A stretch of DNA of 64,000 bases from Litchfieldia alkalitelluris (GCF_002153425.1 NZ_KZ119600.1:1938684-2002683), one strand, 5' to 3'. Numbered from the stretch's first letter, positions 6,167-16,586 are shown. The notes: generated by a model from the sequence alone, not told the origin. Numbers and translations: made by a program.

Positions 6167-8233
6167 ATGAAGCGAGTCCTTTTAATTGGTGCAGGTGATG
6201 GTGGTGCGTCCCTTCTAGATGTACTTAAAGAAACGAAACAATTTGTCATTGTTGGTGTTGTGGACAAGCTTGAAGATACAGCTGGTATTAGAAAAGCAAA
6301 AGACTACAACATTCCTGTTTTTAAAGAATGGAAAGATGCGTTTCATCAATTAACGCCCATAGATATTGTTATTGAAGTAACAGGTAATCGTGATTTATAT
6401 GAGGAGATTCGCCTCCTACTAAAAGATGAACCTGTCACCCTAATCCCGAGCTCTATTGCTTCTGTTATGTTTTACTTAATCGATGAGAAAAAAAGCTTAA
6501 TTGAAGAAGTGACCCGCCATAATACACTAATGGATTCAATTTTGAATTCTACACATGATGGAATGATTGCGATCGATTTAGATCATCAAATTACACTTTT
6601 AAATAAGAGGGCGGAAGAAATATCTGGACTAAAAAGTATGGAAGTGATCGGGGAGAAAATTGAAAATGTTATGCAATCAAGCAAGCTCCCAAGAGTTTTG
6701 AAGACAGGGAAGGCAGAAACAAACCGACGTCAAATACTTGCTAATAAACGGAAAATATTAACTACAAGAGTTCCACTATATAAAAATTCCCAATTAACTG
6801 GGGCCCTTGGAGTGTTTAGAGATATAACTGAAATTGTTGATATGGCGGAAGAGGTCACCAATCTTAAGAGTATTCAGGAGATGCTTGAAGCCATTATTGA
6901 ATCATCAGATGATGCTATCTCAGTGGTAGATGAAAAGGGAAAAGGCATATTAATTAATCCCGCTTACACCCGTTTAACTGGTCTTACGAAGGAAGATGTA
7001 ATAGGCCATCCTGCCACTACGGATATTTCAGAAGGGGAGAGCATGCATATGCATGTCCTCAAAACTGGCAAACCTGTCCGCGGGGCAAAGATGAAAGTCG
7101 GACCAAATAGGAAAGATGTCATTGTAAATGTAGCCCCTGTCATAGTAGACGGAAACCTTAAGGGGAGCGTAGGGGTTATTCATGATATGTCGGAAATTGA
7201 AGCTTTAAATACAGAGCTTGAAAAAGCGAAACATATCATTCGTACCCTTGAGGCGAAATATAGTTTTGATGATATTATTGGGCGTTCAGAAGGAATTCAA
7301 GTTGCAATTCAACAAGCAAAACAAGCAGCAGTTACACCTGTGACGATTTTACTCCAAGGGGAATCAGGGACAGGAAAAGAGCTATTTGCTCATGCTATAC
7401 ATAATGCTAGTAAAAGAAAATTTAATAAATTTATAAGAGTTAATTGTGCCGCTATTTCTGAAACATTATTAGAAAGCGAGCTCTTTGGGTACGAAGAAGG
7501 GGCATTTTCTGGAGCCAAACGGGGCGGGAAAAAAGGAATATTTGAGGAAGCGGATAAGGGGAGCGTATTTTTAGATGAAATTGGAGAGATATCACCCCAA
7601 ACGCAAGCAAAACTTTTACGCGTTCTTCAGGAAAAGGAAATTGTACGAGTAGGTGGTACAAAGGCTGTCCCTATTGATGTTCGAATTATTGCAGCCACAA
7701 ATGTTGATATTGAACAAAAAATAGCAAGGAAAGAATTTCGAAGTGACTTATATCATCGGCTAAATCGAATGCCTATTTTTATACCACCGTTAAAAAAGAG
7801 AAAAGAGGACATTCCTATATTGTGTAAGTTTCTTTTAATAAAGCTAAACCAAGATTATGGCAGAAGTGTAGAAGATCTTCACGTGGAAGCGATGGAATGG
7901 TTAATGGAATATGATTGGCCTGGTAATGTGAGGGAATTAGAAAACATTCTAGGAAGAGCGATGATATATATGCATTACCGTGAGAAGAGAATTGACTCTT
8001 CCCACCTTCCTTCTCTGCGTAAAAATGAGATACAAAAACAAGAACCAAGTTGGGTGCACATGGACGGTGGACCTAAAAAGACATTGCAGGAAGTTTTAGA
8101 TGATACTGAGAGGAATCTTATACTTGACGTATTAAAAGAGAATAATGGTAATAAGACAAAGACTGCTAAACAATTAGGTGTTTCAATTAGGAATTTTTAT
8201 TATAAGTTGGAAAAGTATAAAATTATTCAATAG
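6167..8233 (+). CDS. bkdR: BkdR, sigma-54-dependent activator of the bkd operon
   Basis: A 688-residue enhancer-binding protein. Domains in order: an N-terminal Rossmann-like segment (VLLIGAGDGGASLLDVL), two PAS domains (about 120-230 and 240-350), the AAA+ domain and a Fis-type helix-turn-helix at the C-terminus (NKTKTAKQLGVSIRNFYYKL). The AAA+ domain has Walker A GESGTGKE at 398-405, the sigma-54 contact loop GAFSGA at 445-450 (serine replaces the usual threonine) and Walker B VFLDEIGE. It should activate the sigma-54 promoter at 8322, just downstream, from the paired sites at 8234 and 8267. In B. subtilis BkdR responds to branched-chain amino acids. It starts behind an AGGAGG site. Confidence 0.95.
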   Translation: MKRVLLIGAGDGGASLLDVLKETKQFVIVGVVDKLEDTAGIRKAKDYNIPVFKEWKDAFHQLTPIDIVIEVTGNRDLYEEIRLLLKDEPVTLIPSSIASVMFYLIDEKKSLIEEVTRHNTLMDSILNSTHDGMIAIDLDHQITLLNKRAEEISGLKSMEVIGEKIENVMQSSKLPRVLKTGKAETNRRQILANKRKILTTRVPLYKNSQLTGALGVFRDITEIVDMAEEVTNLKSIQEMLEAIIESSDDAISVVDEKGKGILINPAYTRLTGLTKEDVIGHPATTDISEGESMHMHVLKTGKPVRGAKMKVGPNRKDVIVNVAPVIVDGNLKGSVGVIHDMSEIEALNTELEKAKHIIRTLEAKYSFDDIIGRSEGIQVAIQQAKQAAVTPVTILLQGESGTGKELFAHAIHNASKRKFNKFIRVNCAAISETLLESELFGYEEGAFSGAKRGGKKGIFEEADKGSVFLDEIGEISPQTQAKLLRVLQEKEIVRVGGTKAVPIDVRIIAATNVDIEQKIARKEFRSDLYHRLNRMPIFIPPLKKRKEDIPILCKFLLIKLNQDYGRSVEDLHVEAMEWLMEYDWPGNVRELENILGRAMIYMHYREKRIDSSHLPSLRKNEIQKQEPSWVHMDGGPKKTLQEVLDDTERNLILDVLKENNGNKTKTAKQLGVSIRNFYYKLEKYKIIQ

Positions 8234-8280
8234 TGCAAAAAACTGCATGCAACTTTTTTCGAATCATGCAAAAAATTGCA
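8234..8280 (+). promoter_or_regulatory. Two BkdR activator sites (UAS)
   Basis: TGCAAAAAACTGCA at 8234-8247 and TGCAAAAAATTGCA at 8267-8280 differ at one base. Each has TGCA at both ends. Their starts are 33 bases apart, about three helical turns, so both sites face the same way. They sit 42-88 bases upstream of the sigma-54 promoter and directly after bkdR, exactly where enhancer sites for BkdR are expected. Confidence 0.8.
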
Positions 8281-8321
8281 AGGATTCTTAACGATTCACC
8301 CTGTTATGAAGTGGGTTAAAC

Positions 8322-8339
8322 TTGGCATGGTTTTTGCAT
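8322..8339 (+). promoter_or_regulatory. Sigma-54 promoter of the bkd operon
   Basis: TTGGCATGGTTTTTGCAT matches the sigma-54 (SigL) consensus TGGCAC-N5-TTGCA, with the invariant GG and GC at correct spacing. It lies about 50 bases upstream of the ptb start. In B. subtilis the equivalent operon is SigL-dependent. Confidence 0.9.
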
Positions 8340-8386
8340 GTTATTATAACTGGGATGCAATAGCATTCGAAAGGTGGAAAATAGGA

Positions 8387-9289
8387 ATGACCTTAGACGA
8401 GCTTTTGAATAAAGTAAAAAACTTAAAAGAAAACCGAAAAATAGTCATTGCTCATGCTATTGATGAATCATTGTTCCTTGCAGCAAAACAAGCAATTGAG
8501 GAAAAGCTAGCATCGTTTGTGTTTATTGGACCGCTAGAGCAAATGGAACGATTGAAGGAAGATGCTGGATTTACTCAAGAAGATGACAAACATATCACCT
8601 GGGTAGATGCAGAGTCAGATACTGAGTCAGCAAAAAAAGCTGTGCAACTCGTTTCTAATGGTGAAGGCGATGTCTTAATGAAAGGTATGCTCTCTACTTC
8701 TAAGCTCCTGAAAGCTGTTTTACATAAGGAGTATGGTTTGAGGAGTGGTAAAATACTTTCCCATATTGCAGGGTTTTCCATTCCGAATAGAGAAAAAATC
8801 TTGTTTTTGTCGGATGCTGCTATGAATATAAACCCGACGTTACAAGAAAAGGTACAAATTTTACAAAACGCTGTTGATGTTGTCAATCGAATGGGATTAA
8901 ATGAACCAAAGGTTGCAGCTATTGCTGCGGTTGAAACTGTTAACCCCGCTATGGAGGCAACTACTGACGCCGCTTCGTTAACCATGATGAATAGGCGTGG
9001 TCAAATTACAAACTGTATTGTAGATGGGCCATTAGGATTGGATAATGCAATTTCAAAAGAAGCAGCAAAACAAAAAGGCATTACGTCCGAAGTAGGTGGT
9101 AGTGCAGATATATTAATAGTGCCAACCATCGAAGTAGGTAACACATTATACAAATCATTAACCTATTTTGGTGGAGCGACAGTTGGGGGAATGATTATAG
9201 GTGCAAAGGCACCGATTGTTCTAACATCAAGAGCGGATTCCGTTCAAAGTAAATTGTTTTCAATGGCAATGGCTGTTACTTCGTCATAG
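8387..9289 (+). CDS. ptb: Phosphate butyryltransferase
   Basis: About 300 residues from the ATG at 8387, which follows AAGGTGG; the longer reading frame upstream would run through the sigma-54 promoter. It belongs to the phosphate acetyl/butyryltransferase family: GEGDVLMKGMLSTSKLLKA, GRILSH-like GKILSHIAGF, IVDGPLGLDNAISKEAA and a C-terminal GGATVGGMIIGAKAPIVLTS. It converts butyryl-, isobutyryl- or isovaleryl-CoA to the acyl phosphate, which Buk uses to make ATP. First gene of the bkd operon after the sigma-54 promoter. Confidence 0.95.
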   Translation: MTLDELLNKVKNLKENRKIVIAHAIDESLFLAAKQAIEEKLASFVFIGPLEQMERLKEDAGFTQEDDKHITWVDAESDTESAKKAVQLVSNGEGDVLMKGMLSTSKLLKAVLHKEYGLRSGKILSHIAGFSIPNREKILFLSDAAMNINPTLQEKVQILQNAVDVVNRMGLNEPKVAAIAAVETVNPAMEATTDAASLTMMNRRGQITNCIVDGPLGLDNAISKEAAKQKGITSEVGGSADILIVPTIEVGNTLYKSLTYFGGATVGGMIIGAKAPIVLTSRADSVQSKLFSMAMAVTSS

Positions 9290-9337
9290 TCCATTAAATA
9301 TATCCAAAAAGAGAAACCTTAAGAGGAGGAATTTATA

Positions 9338-10438
9338 ATGGAATTATTTAAGTATATGGAGACGTATGATTATGAACAAGTTGTGGTTTGTCAAGACAAG
9401 GAGTCTGGCCTCAAGGCTATCATAGCAATCCATGATACAACACTCGGACCAGCTCTTGGCGGTACGAGAATGTGGACGTATGAAACAGAAGAAGCAGCAT
9501 TTGAAGATGCATTAAGATTAGCAAAGGGAATGACATATAAAAATGCAGCAGCTGGCTTGAATCTTGGAGGAGGAAAAACGGTTATAATTGGAGATCCTCG
9601 AAAAGATAAAAATGAAGCCATGTTCCGCGCATTTGGACGATATATTCAAGGGTTAAATGGCCGTTATATTACGGCAGAAGATGTGGGTACAACAGTAGAT
9701 GATATGGATCTTGTTTATCAAGAAACAGAATATGTAACTGGTATCTCACCTGCGTTTGGATCATCTGGTAATCCTTCTCCAGTAACTGCTTATGGTGTGT
9801 ATGTGGGTATGAAGGCAGCTGCTAAAGAAGCTTTTGGAACAGATTCATTAGAAGGGAAAACTGTTGCTGTCCAAGGAGTAGGAAATGTAGCCTTTACTCT
9901 ATGCCAACATCTTCATGAGGAAGGTGCTAAATTAATTGTAACAGATATAAATAAAGAAGCAGTTAATCGGGCAGTGGAAGAATTTGGAGCTAAAGCAGTA
10001 GACCCTAATGATATATACAGTGTAGATGCAGATATTTATGCTCCATGTGCACTAGGGGCAACTATAAATGATGAGACAATTCCTCAATTGAAAGCAAAAG
10101 TTATCGCGGGGGCTGCAAACAATCAGCTAAGAGAAACGAGACATGGGGATATTATTCAGGAAATGGGCATTGTATATGCTCCAGACTATGTTATTAACTC
10201 CGGTGGTGTTATTAACGTAGCAGATGAGTTGCTAGGATATAACCGAGATCGTGCTTTGAAAAAGGTTGAAACAATTTATGATAAAATATCTACTATTTTT
10301 GAAATATCAAAGCGAGATAATGTACCGACATATGTAGCTGCGGACAGAATGGCAGAGGAACGTATTGAAACGATGCGAAAATCTAGAAAACAATTTTTAA
10401 CAAACGGAATGAACATCCTAAGTAGAGGAAGAAGATAA
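9338..10438 (+). CDS. bcd: Leucine (branched-chain amino acid) dehydrogenase
   Basis: A 366-residue Glu/Leu/Phe/Val dehydrogenase family enzyme. The substrate site ([20 protein letters not shown]) is followed by the glycine-rich [15 protein letters not shown] with its catalytic lysine. The NAD-binding Rossmann motif is [21 protein letters not shown]. It reversibly deaminates leucine, valine and isoleucine to the keto acids that BkdAA/AB/B oxidise. A clean AGAGGAGG site precedes the ATG. Length and motifs match Bacillus LeuDH. Confidence 0.97.
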   Translation: MELFKYMETYDYEQVVVCQDKESGLKAIIAIHDTTLGPALGGTRMWTYETEEAAFEDALRLAKGMTYKNAAAGLNLGGGKTVIIGDPRKDKNEAMFRAFGRYIQGLNGRYITAEDVGTTVDDMDLVYQETEYVTGISPAFGSSGNPSPVTAYGVYVGMKAAAKEAFGTDSLEGKTVAVQGVGNVAFTLCQHLHEEGAKLIVTDINKEAVNRAVEEFGAKAVDPNDIYSVDADIYAPCALGATINDETIPQLKAKVIAGAANNQLRETRHGDIIQEMGIVYAPDYVINSGGVINVADELLGYNRDRALKKVETIYDKISTIFEISKRDNVPTYVAADRMAEERIETMRKSRKQFLTNGMNILSRGRR

Positions 10439-10502
10439 TGAAGTAGTCTCGGTGACCCATGTCTCTTGATGATGTGGGTTCCCGTTAGATGGAGGGAAAG
10501 AC

Positions 10503-11621
10503 GTGGAACAAAAAGAGTTCAGGATACTAACAATTAATCCAGGATCAACATCAACGAAGATTGGTGTCTTTGACAATGAACACATCATACTTGAAGAGAC
10601 GATTAGACATGACCAAGATGTTTTAAATAAATATGAATCCATTATAGACCAATACCCTTTTCGGAAGAACATGATCCTTGAAACTCTTGATGAAAAAGGA
10701 ATTAACTTATCAAAGTTATCAGCAGTTGTTGGTAGAGGTGGTCTTTTAAGACCAATAGAAGGTGGAACGTATTCTGTAAACGAAGTAATGCTGGAAGATC
10801 TCCGTAAAGGGTATGCAGGACAACATGCCTCAAACTTAGGTGGGATTATAGCTAATGAAATTGCATCGCAGTTAAATATAGATGCATATATCGTAGATCC
10901 TGTAGTGGTTGATGAGCTAGAACCAATTGCAAAAATATCAGGATTTGCAGACTTTGAGCGAAAAAGTATATTTCATGCATTAAATCAAAAAGCAGTTGCT
11001 CGCCGTGTTGCTGAAGACTTCCAAAAAAATTATGAGGATTTAAATCTTATTGTTGTACACATGGGTGGAGGAATCACTGTGGGTGTACATCGCTACGGTC
11101 GAGTTATTGATGTGAATAATGGTTTGCACGGGGAAGGACCTTTTTCTCCAGAACGGGCAGGGACTGTTCCGGCAGGGGACTTAGTAGCTATGTGCTTTTC
11201 TGGGGAATTCTTTGCAGACGAGATCATGAAAAAAATAGTAGGGCAAGGTGGCTTAGTAGGCTACTTAGGAACGAATGATGCTGTTGAAGTGGAAAACCGA
11301 ATTGCAAAAGGTGATGAGACTGCTGAATTAGTTTATGATGCAATGGCATACCAAGTCGCGAAAGAAATTGGGGCAGCATCTGCAGTTTTAGCAGGAAAGA
11401 TAGATGCCATCGTATTAACGGGTGGTCTAGCTTATGGTAAACAATTTGTTAAGAAAATAAGTGATCGGGTTGAATGGATGGCTGACGTTATCGTAAAACC
11501 AGGAGAAAATGAACTACAAGCGTTGGCTGAAGGTGCTCTCCGTGTTTTAAGAAATGAAGAAGAAGCAAAGGAATATGGGGTAAGTACGGAGAAACAATCA
11601 ATAGTGTCAAAAACGCATTAG
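10503..11621 (+). CDS. buk: Butyrate kinase
   Basis: A 372-residue ASKHA-fold acetate/butyrate kinase starting at GTG behind GGAGGGAAAGAC. Motifs are [16 protein letters not shown] at the N-terminus, [16 protein letters not shown], the phosphate loop [19 protein letters not shown], and [12 protein letters not shown] near the end. It phosphorylates ADP from butyryl or branched acyl phosphate made by Ptb, so branched-chain amino acid breakdown yields ATP. Its stop is 11 bases before the lpdV start, sharing the GGAGG site. Confidence 0.96.
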   Translation: MEQKEFRILTINPGSTSTKIGVFDNEHIILEETIRHDQDVLNKYESIIDQYPFRKNMILETLDEKGINLSKLSAVVGRGGLLRPIEGGTYSVNEVMLEDLRKGYAGQHASNLGGIIANEIASQLNIDAYIVDPVVVDELEPIAKISGFADFERKSIFHALNQKAVARRVAEDFQKNYEDLNLIVVHMGGGITVGVHRYGRVIDVNNGLHGEGPFSPERAGTVPAGDLVAMCFSGEFFADEIMKKIVGQGGLVGYLGTNDAVEVENRIAKGDETAELVYDAMAYQVAKEIGAASAVLAGKIDAIVLTGGLAYGKQFVKKISDRVEWMADVIVKPGENELQALAEGALRVLRNEEEAKEYGVSTEKQSIVSKTH

Positions 11622-11632
11622 GAGGAAAAGTG

Positions 11633-13060
11633 ATGGCAGTGGAATATGATTTAGTCATACTTGGAGCGGGTACTGGCGGCTATGTTGCTGCAATTCGTGC
11701 CTCTCAACTAGGCTTAAAGGTTGCAGTTGTTGAAAGGGAAAAGCTTGGTGGGACTTGTCTTCATAAAGGGTGTATACCAAGTAAAGCGTTACTTAGGAGT
11801 GCTGAAGTATTTAAAACCGTTCAAAAGAGTAATGATTTTGGCGTAGAGTCAGGTGAGGCTATCTTAAACTTCACGCGTGTCCAAGAACGTAAGCAAGGGA
11901 TTGTCGATCAACTGCATAAGGGTGTTCAGCACTTGATGAAAAAGGGAAAGATTGATGTTTATAAAGGATTTGGCAGGATCTTAGGTCCTTCTATCTTTTC
12001 CCCTTCACCTGGAACTATATCCGTTGAGATGGAAGATGGCTCTGATAATGAAATGCTTATACCAAAATATGTATTGATTGCAACAGGTAGCCGACCGCGT
12101 TCACTCCCAGGATTGGAAATAGACCATGAGCATATTCTAACGTCAGACGATGCCTTGCAACTTGAGGAACTTCCAGAAACGATGACTATTATTGGTGGAG
12201 GCGTAATTGGTATTGAATGGGCTTCCATGTTAGCGGATTTTGGTGTGAAAGTTACTGTCATTGAATATATGCCGCGAATACTTCCAACAGAAGATGAGGA
12301 TGTATCAAAAGAAATGCTTCGGGCTATGAAGAAAAAAGGTGTCAAAGTTTTCACCAACACTAAAGTTCTACCAGATCAAGTGAAGGTTGATAATGGCAGT
12401 GTGACCGTACATTACGAACACAAGGAAAATGAAAAAAGTATAATATCTGATAAATTGCTAGTCTCTGTTGGTAGAGCAGCAAATATAGATGATATAGGAC
12501 TACAAAATACAAGTATTCAAGTGGATAACGGATTTATCGTTACAAATGAGTTTTATCAAACGAAAGATTCACATATTTACGCCATTGGTGATGTCATCGG
12601 GGGATTACAGCTTGCACACGTTGCATCTCATGAAGGGATTGCAGCAGTAGAACATATGACAGATGGGGATCCCCATTATGTAGATCCTGATATGGTTGCT
12701 AAATGTACGTATTCCTCTCCAGAGGTAGCTAGTGTTGGTTTAACAGAAGCTAGTGCAAAGGAGAAGGGATTTACCGTAAAAACAGGAACTTTCTCCTTTA
12801 AAGCAATTGGCAAAGCTTTAGTTTATGGAGATACGTCAGGCTTTGTAAAATTTGTTTCGAATGCTGAAAATGATGATTTATTAGGAGTACATATGGTTGG
12901 CCCCCATGTGACTGACATGATTTCTGAAGCGGCATTAGCGAAAGTGCTAGATGCCACTCATTGGGAAGTTGGGGATACCATCCACCCGCATCCAAGTTTA
13001 TCTGAGGCAATTGGGGAAGCTGCCCTTGCGGTTGATGGAAAAGCCATCCACGGCGGATAA
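11633..13060 (+). CDS. lpdV: Dihydrolipoamide dehydrogenase (E3) of the Bkd complex
   Basis: Flavoprotein disulfide reductase of about 475 residues. The FAD site is DLVILGAGTGGYVAAIRASQ, the redox-active disulfide GGTCLHKGCIPSK, the NAD site IIGGGVIGIEWASMLAD, and the dimer-interface catalytic histidine lies in HPHPSLSEA. It reoxidises lipoyl groups on BkdB with NAD. The ATG at 11633 has better spacing from GGAGG than the GTG at 11630. It is the first of the four E1-E3 genes, as in B. subtilis. Confidence 0.96.
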   Translation: MAVEYDLVILGAGTGGYVAAIRASQLGLKVAVVEREKLGGTCLHKGCIPSKALLRSAEVFKTVQKSNDFGVESGEAILNFTRVQERKQGIVDQLHKGVQHLMKKGKIDVYKGFGRILGPSIFSPSPGTISVEMEDGSDNEMLIPKYVLIATGSRPRSLPGLEIDHEHILTSDDALQLEELPETMTIIGGGVIGIEWASMLADFGVKVTVIEYMPRILPTEDEDVSKEMLRAMKKKGVKVFTNTKVLPDQVKVDNGSVTVHYEHKENEKSIISDKLLVSVGRAANIDDIGLQNTSIQVDNGFIVTNEFYQTKDSHIYAIGDVIGGLQLAHVASHEGIAAVEHMTDGDPHYVDPDMVAKCTYSSPEVASVGLTEASAKEKGFTVKTGTFSFKAIGKALVYGDTSGFVKFVSNAENDDLLGVHMVGPHVTDMISEAALAKVLDATHWEVGDTIHPHPSLSEAIGEAALAVDGKAIHGG

Positions 13061-13108
13061 AAAAATTGCTAGCTATATTAGTTTTTATAAATTTAAGGAG
13101 GTAATGCA

Positions 13109-14104
13109 ATGAGTGAACTTCGTCATCAGCAAATGGGGTTGTCTGATGCAGATGTCCTACAAATGTTTGAAACAATGCTCTTAGCTAGAATGATTGACGA
13201 ACGCATGTGGTTATTGAATAGGGCAGGAAAGATTCCTTTCGTCATTTCCTGTCAAGGGCAAGAGGCTGCGCAGGTTGGGGCTGCGATGGCCTTAGACAAT
13301 AAGAAAGACTATGTTTTGCCGTATTATCGAGATATGGGAGTTGTACTCCATTTTGGTATGACTGCTCAAGATCTTATGCTTTCTGGTTTCGCGAAAGCGG
13401 AAGATCCAAATTCTGGCGGAAGACAAATGCCAGGTCACTTTGGTCAAAAGAAAAACCGAATAGTAACAGGATCATCACCTGTAACGACGCAAGTACCTCA
13501 CGCAGTTGGCTTTGGGCTTGCGGCAAAAATGAAAAATGAAGAATTTGTTGCATTTACGACATTCGGTGAGGGTTCTTCAAACCAAGGAGATTTCCATGAA
13601 GGTATAAACTTTGCTAGTGTACATGATCTTCCTGTTATTTTCATGTGCGAAAACAATAAATATGCTATATCTGTCCCACTTGAAAAGCAGCTAAACTGTG
13701 AAAATGTTTCTGACCGCGCTGTAGGGTATGGCATTCATGGGGAAACAGTAGATGGAAATGATCCATTAGCCGTTTATGAAGCAATTTCGAATGCGAGACA
13801 AAGGGCCCTAAATGGTGACGGTCCATCACTGATTGAAACTGTATCTTACCGTTTAACACCTCATTCTAGTGATGATGACGATAGCGTCTATCGAGCTAAG
13901 GAAGAAGTGGAAGCAGCTAAGAAAATTGATTCTATTATAACGTTCGGTTCTTATTTAAAGGATGCTGGACTCTTAACAGATGAAAAAGAAGAAGAGATGC
14001 GCAGTAAACTACGAAAAGTAGTTGATGACGCAACAGATTATGCAGAAAAGGCACCATATGCTGAGCCTGAATCTGCGTTGAAACACGTGTACGGGGAGGA
14101 GTGA
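13109..14104 (+). CDS. bkdAA: Branched-chain 2-oxoacid dehydrogenase E1 alpha
   Basis: A 331-residue thiamine diphosphate-dependent E1 alpha subunit. It contains the typical FGEGSSNQGDFHEGINFASVHDLPV stretch, part of the ThDP/Mg-binding region, then FMCENNKYAISVP. The phosphorylation-loop-like region is YRLTPHSSDDD. It decarboxylates branched-chain keto acids and passes the acyl group to lipoyl-BkdB. An AAGGAGG site precedes it, and bkdAB follows after 7 bases. Confidence 0.96.
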   Translation: MSELRHQQMGLSDADVLQMFETMLLARMIDERMWLLNRAGKIPFVISCQGQEAAQVGAAMALDNKKDYVLPYYRDMGVVLHFGMTAQDLMLSGFAKAEDPNSGGRQMPGHFGQKKNRIVTGSSPVTTQVPHAVGFGLAAKMKNEEFVAFTTFGEGSSNQGDFHEGINFASVHDLPVIFMCENNKYAISVPLEKQLNCENVSDRAVGYGIHGETVDGNDPLAVYEAISNARQRALNGDGPSLIETVSYRLTPHSSDDDDSVYRAKEEVEAAKKIDSIITFGSYLKDAGLLTDEKEEEMRSKLRKVVDDATDYAEKAPYAEPESALKHVYGEE

Positions 14105-14111
14105 TGACAGT

Positions 14112-15095
14112 ATGCCAATAATGTCTTATATAGAAGCAGTTACACTTGCCATAAAAGAGGAAATGGAACGAGATGAGAACGTGTTTGTGTTAGGTGAGGA
14201 TGTAGGAAAGCGTGGGGGCGTTTTTCGTGCAACCAATGGTTTGTATGAGCAGTTTGGTGAGGAACGTGTCATTGACACTCCATTAGCTGAATCGGCAATT
14301 GCAGGTGTGGGTATTGGGGCTGCAATGTATGGAATGAGACCAATTGCTGAGATGCAATTTGCTGACTTTATCATGCCTGCAGTCAACCAGATTGTATCTG
14401 AAGCAGCAAAGATAAGATATAGAACAAATAATGATTGGAATTGTCCAATCACCATTCGTGCCCCTTATGGTGGTGGAGTTCATGGAGCCTTATATCATTC
14501 CCAATCCGTTGAAGCATTATTTGCAAATGTACCAGGATTGAAAATAGTCATGCCTTCTACACCTTATGATGTAAAAGGACTTCTTAAAGCTGCGATCCGT
14601 AGTAATGACCCTGTATTATTTTTTGAACATAAGCGGGCATATCGTTTAATTAAGGGTGAAGTACCAACGGACGACTACACGCTACCAATCGGTAAAGCGG
14701 ATGTGAAGCGGGAAGGTGATGATATTACTGTCATCACATATGGCTTGTGTGTTCATTTTGCAATGCAGGCTGCTGATAATTTAGCTAAAGAGGGTTATAA
14801 CGCCCATATTTTAGACTTACGAACAGTTTATCCCCTTGATAAGGAAGCGATCATTGAGGCTGCTAAGAAAACTGGGAAAGTACTTTTATTGACAGAAGAC
14901 AATAAAGAAGGAAGCGTCATGAGTGAAGTATCGGCAATTATTTCAGAAAACTGCCTCTTTGATTTAGATGCACCTATAAAGCGCTTGGCAGGACCTGATG
15001 TACCAGCGATGCCTTATGCACCAACGATGGAGAAATATTTTATGGTCAATCCTGATAAAGTGGAAGAAGCGATGAAAGAATTAGCGGAGTTTTAA
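14112..15095 (+). CDS. bkdAB: Branched-chain 2-oxoacid dehydrogenase E1 beta
   Basis: A 327-residue transketolase-like E1 beta subunit: FVLGEDVGKRGGVFRATNGL near the N-terminus, DTPLAESAIAGVGIGAAMYG, and VILTEDN-like LLLTEDNKEGSVMSEVSAII. It forms the alpha2beta2 E1 heterotetramer with BkdAA. Spacing of 7 bases from bkdAA indicates one transcript. Length and motifs are normal for the family. Confidence 0.96.
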   Translation: MPIMSYIEAVTLAIKEEMERDENVFVLGEDVGKRGGVFRATNGLYEQFGEERVIDTPLAESAIAGVGIGAAMYGMRPIAEMQFADFIMPAVNQIVSEAAKIRYRTNNDWNCPITIRAPYGGGVHGALYHSQSVEALFANVPGLKIVMPSTPYDVKGLLKAAIRSNDPVLFFEHKRAYRLIKGEVPTDDYTLPIGKADVKREGDDITVITYGLCVHFAMQAADNLAKEGYNAHILDLRTVYPLDKEAIIEAAKKTGKVLLLTEDNKEGSVMSEVSAIISENCLFDLDAPIKRLAGPDVPAMPYAPTMEKYFMVNPDKVEEAMKELAEF

Positions 15096-15136
15096 TGAAA
15101 ATAGAAGCTCTAGACCATCAAGGAGGTGCCATATAG

Positions 15137-16459
15137 ATGGCTATGAAGATTACAATGCCTCAACTAGGAGAAAGTGTTACGGAAGGAACTATTACAAAAT
15201 GGCTTGTTAAGCCAGGTGATAAAGTAAATAAATACGATCCTATTGCAGAGGTAATGACCGATAAAGTAAATGCAGAAGTTCCTTCGTCATATACAGGAAC
15301 CATTGGTGAATTAATTGCAGAGGAAGATGAGACAATTGCAGTTGGGGAAGTCATTTGTACAATGGAAGTAGCAGGTCAAAGAACAGAAGGAGACGAAGCT
15401 ACGAGTCAGGACACTGTTGCTTCTCCTGCAACGACTGCTGAAGAAACCTCAACTTCAAAAGTTAAAGATGAATCTAATAAGAAACGGTATTCACCAGCAG
15501 TACTTCGATTGTCTCAAGAACATAATATTGACTTAGAAAAGGTTGACGGCAGTGGTAAAGGTGGAAGAATTACAAGAAAAGATATTTTAGCACTCATTGA
15601 AAATGGAGAAACACCTAAACTTTCAGAAACAACAAGGAACGAAACAAAAGAGGGTGTCGTAAGAGAAGAAGCAATAGAGGCTCCATTCGATGATTCCGAA
15701 ACTACATCGCCTCAACCTCCATTGGCTAAGTCAGATTCATTTCCGAAGGCATCAGGGCGAGTGGAAGAGATTCCTATCAGCGGTGTGCGTAGAGCCATTG
15801 CTAACAACATGGTTAAATCAAAGCATGAAGCCCCACATGCGTGGATGATGATTGAGGTGGATGTAACAAACCTTGTTCGTTACCGTAACAAGGTGAAGGA
15901 CGAATTTTTCAATAAAGAAGATATAAAACTTACATTTTTACCGTTTTTCATAAAAGCAACAGTGGATGCACTTAAGGCTTATCCTGAAGTGAATTCAATG
16001 TGGGCTGGAGATAAGATTCTTCGCAATAAAGATATAAATATTTCACTGGCTGTTGCAACAGAGAAGGAATTATTTGTCCCAGTCATCAAACATGCTGATG
16101 AAAAAACAATTAAAGGATTAGCACGAGAGGTAAATAACCTTGCAACGAAGGTACGTACTAACACTTTGAAGCAGGAGGATATGCAAGGTGGAACATTTAC
16201 CGTAAATAACACGGGTTCTTTTGGTTCTGTTCAGTCACAACCGATTATTAATTATCCTCAGGCTGCTATTCTTTCAGTGGAGTCTATCGTGAAGCGACCT
16301 GTTGTGATGGAAAATGACGCAATTGCAGTTAGGCATATGGTCAATCTTTGTATGTCACTAGATCACAGAATATTAGATGGTCTAATCTGTGGGAAGTTTA
16401 TGGGGCATATCAAAAACAGTTTAGAGTCAATGAATGAAAAGACAATGAGCCTCTATTAA
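15137..16459 (+). CDS. bkdB: Branched-chain 2-oxoacid dehydrogenase E2 (lipoyl transacylase)
   Basis: A 440-residue dihydrolipoyl transacylase. There is one N-terminal lipoyl domain with the lysine in EVMTDKVNAEVPS. An acidic linker follows, then a peripheral-subunit binding domain (RYSPAVLRLSQEHNIDLEKV) and the acyltransferase domain ending in the catalytic MVNLCMSLDHRILDG. It is the core of the Bkd complex, transferring branched acyl groups to CoA. These acyl-CoAs also prime branched-chain fatty acid synthesis. The operon ends at the terminator right after this gene. Confidence 0.96.
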   Translation: MAMKITMPQLGESVTEGTITKWLVKPGDKVNKYDPIAEVMTDKVNAEVPSSYTGTIGELIAEEDETIAVGEVICTMEVAGQRTEGDEATSQDTVASPATTAEETSTSKVKDESNKKRYSPAVLRLSQEHNIDLEKVDGSGKGGRITRKDILALIENGETPKLSETTRNETKEGVVREEAIEAPFDDSETTSPQPPLAKSDSFPKASGRVEEIPISGVRRAIANNMVKSKHEAPHAWMMIEVDVTNLVRYRNKVKDEFFNKEDIKLTFLPFFIKATVDALKAYPEVNSMWAGDKILRNKDINISLAVATEKELFVPVIKHADEKTIKGLAREVNNLATKVRTNTLKQEDMQGGTFTVNNTGSFGSVQSQPIINYPQAAILSVESIVKRPVVMENDAIAVRHMVNLCMSLDHRILDGLICGKFMGHIKNSLESMNEKTMSLY

Positions 16460-16468
16460 GTTGTAAGA

Positions 16469-16500
16469 AACCTGGTGGATCTTTCACCAGGTTTTTTTTT
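16469..16500 (+). terminator. bkd operon terminator
   Basis: AACCTGGTG at 16469-16477 pairs with CACCAGGTT at 16485-16493, followed by ten T residues. A textbook Rho-independent terminator directly after bkdB. Confidence 0.95.
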
Positions 16501-16586
16501 ATAGGAAATATATTTAATTAATTAATATAATTAATCATACCCCATCTACCTTACTTTAGTACCTAAATCCTTGCTCTTTTCCTAAA

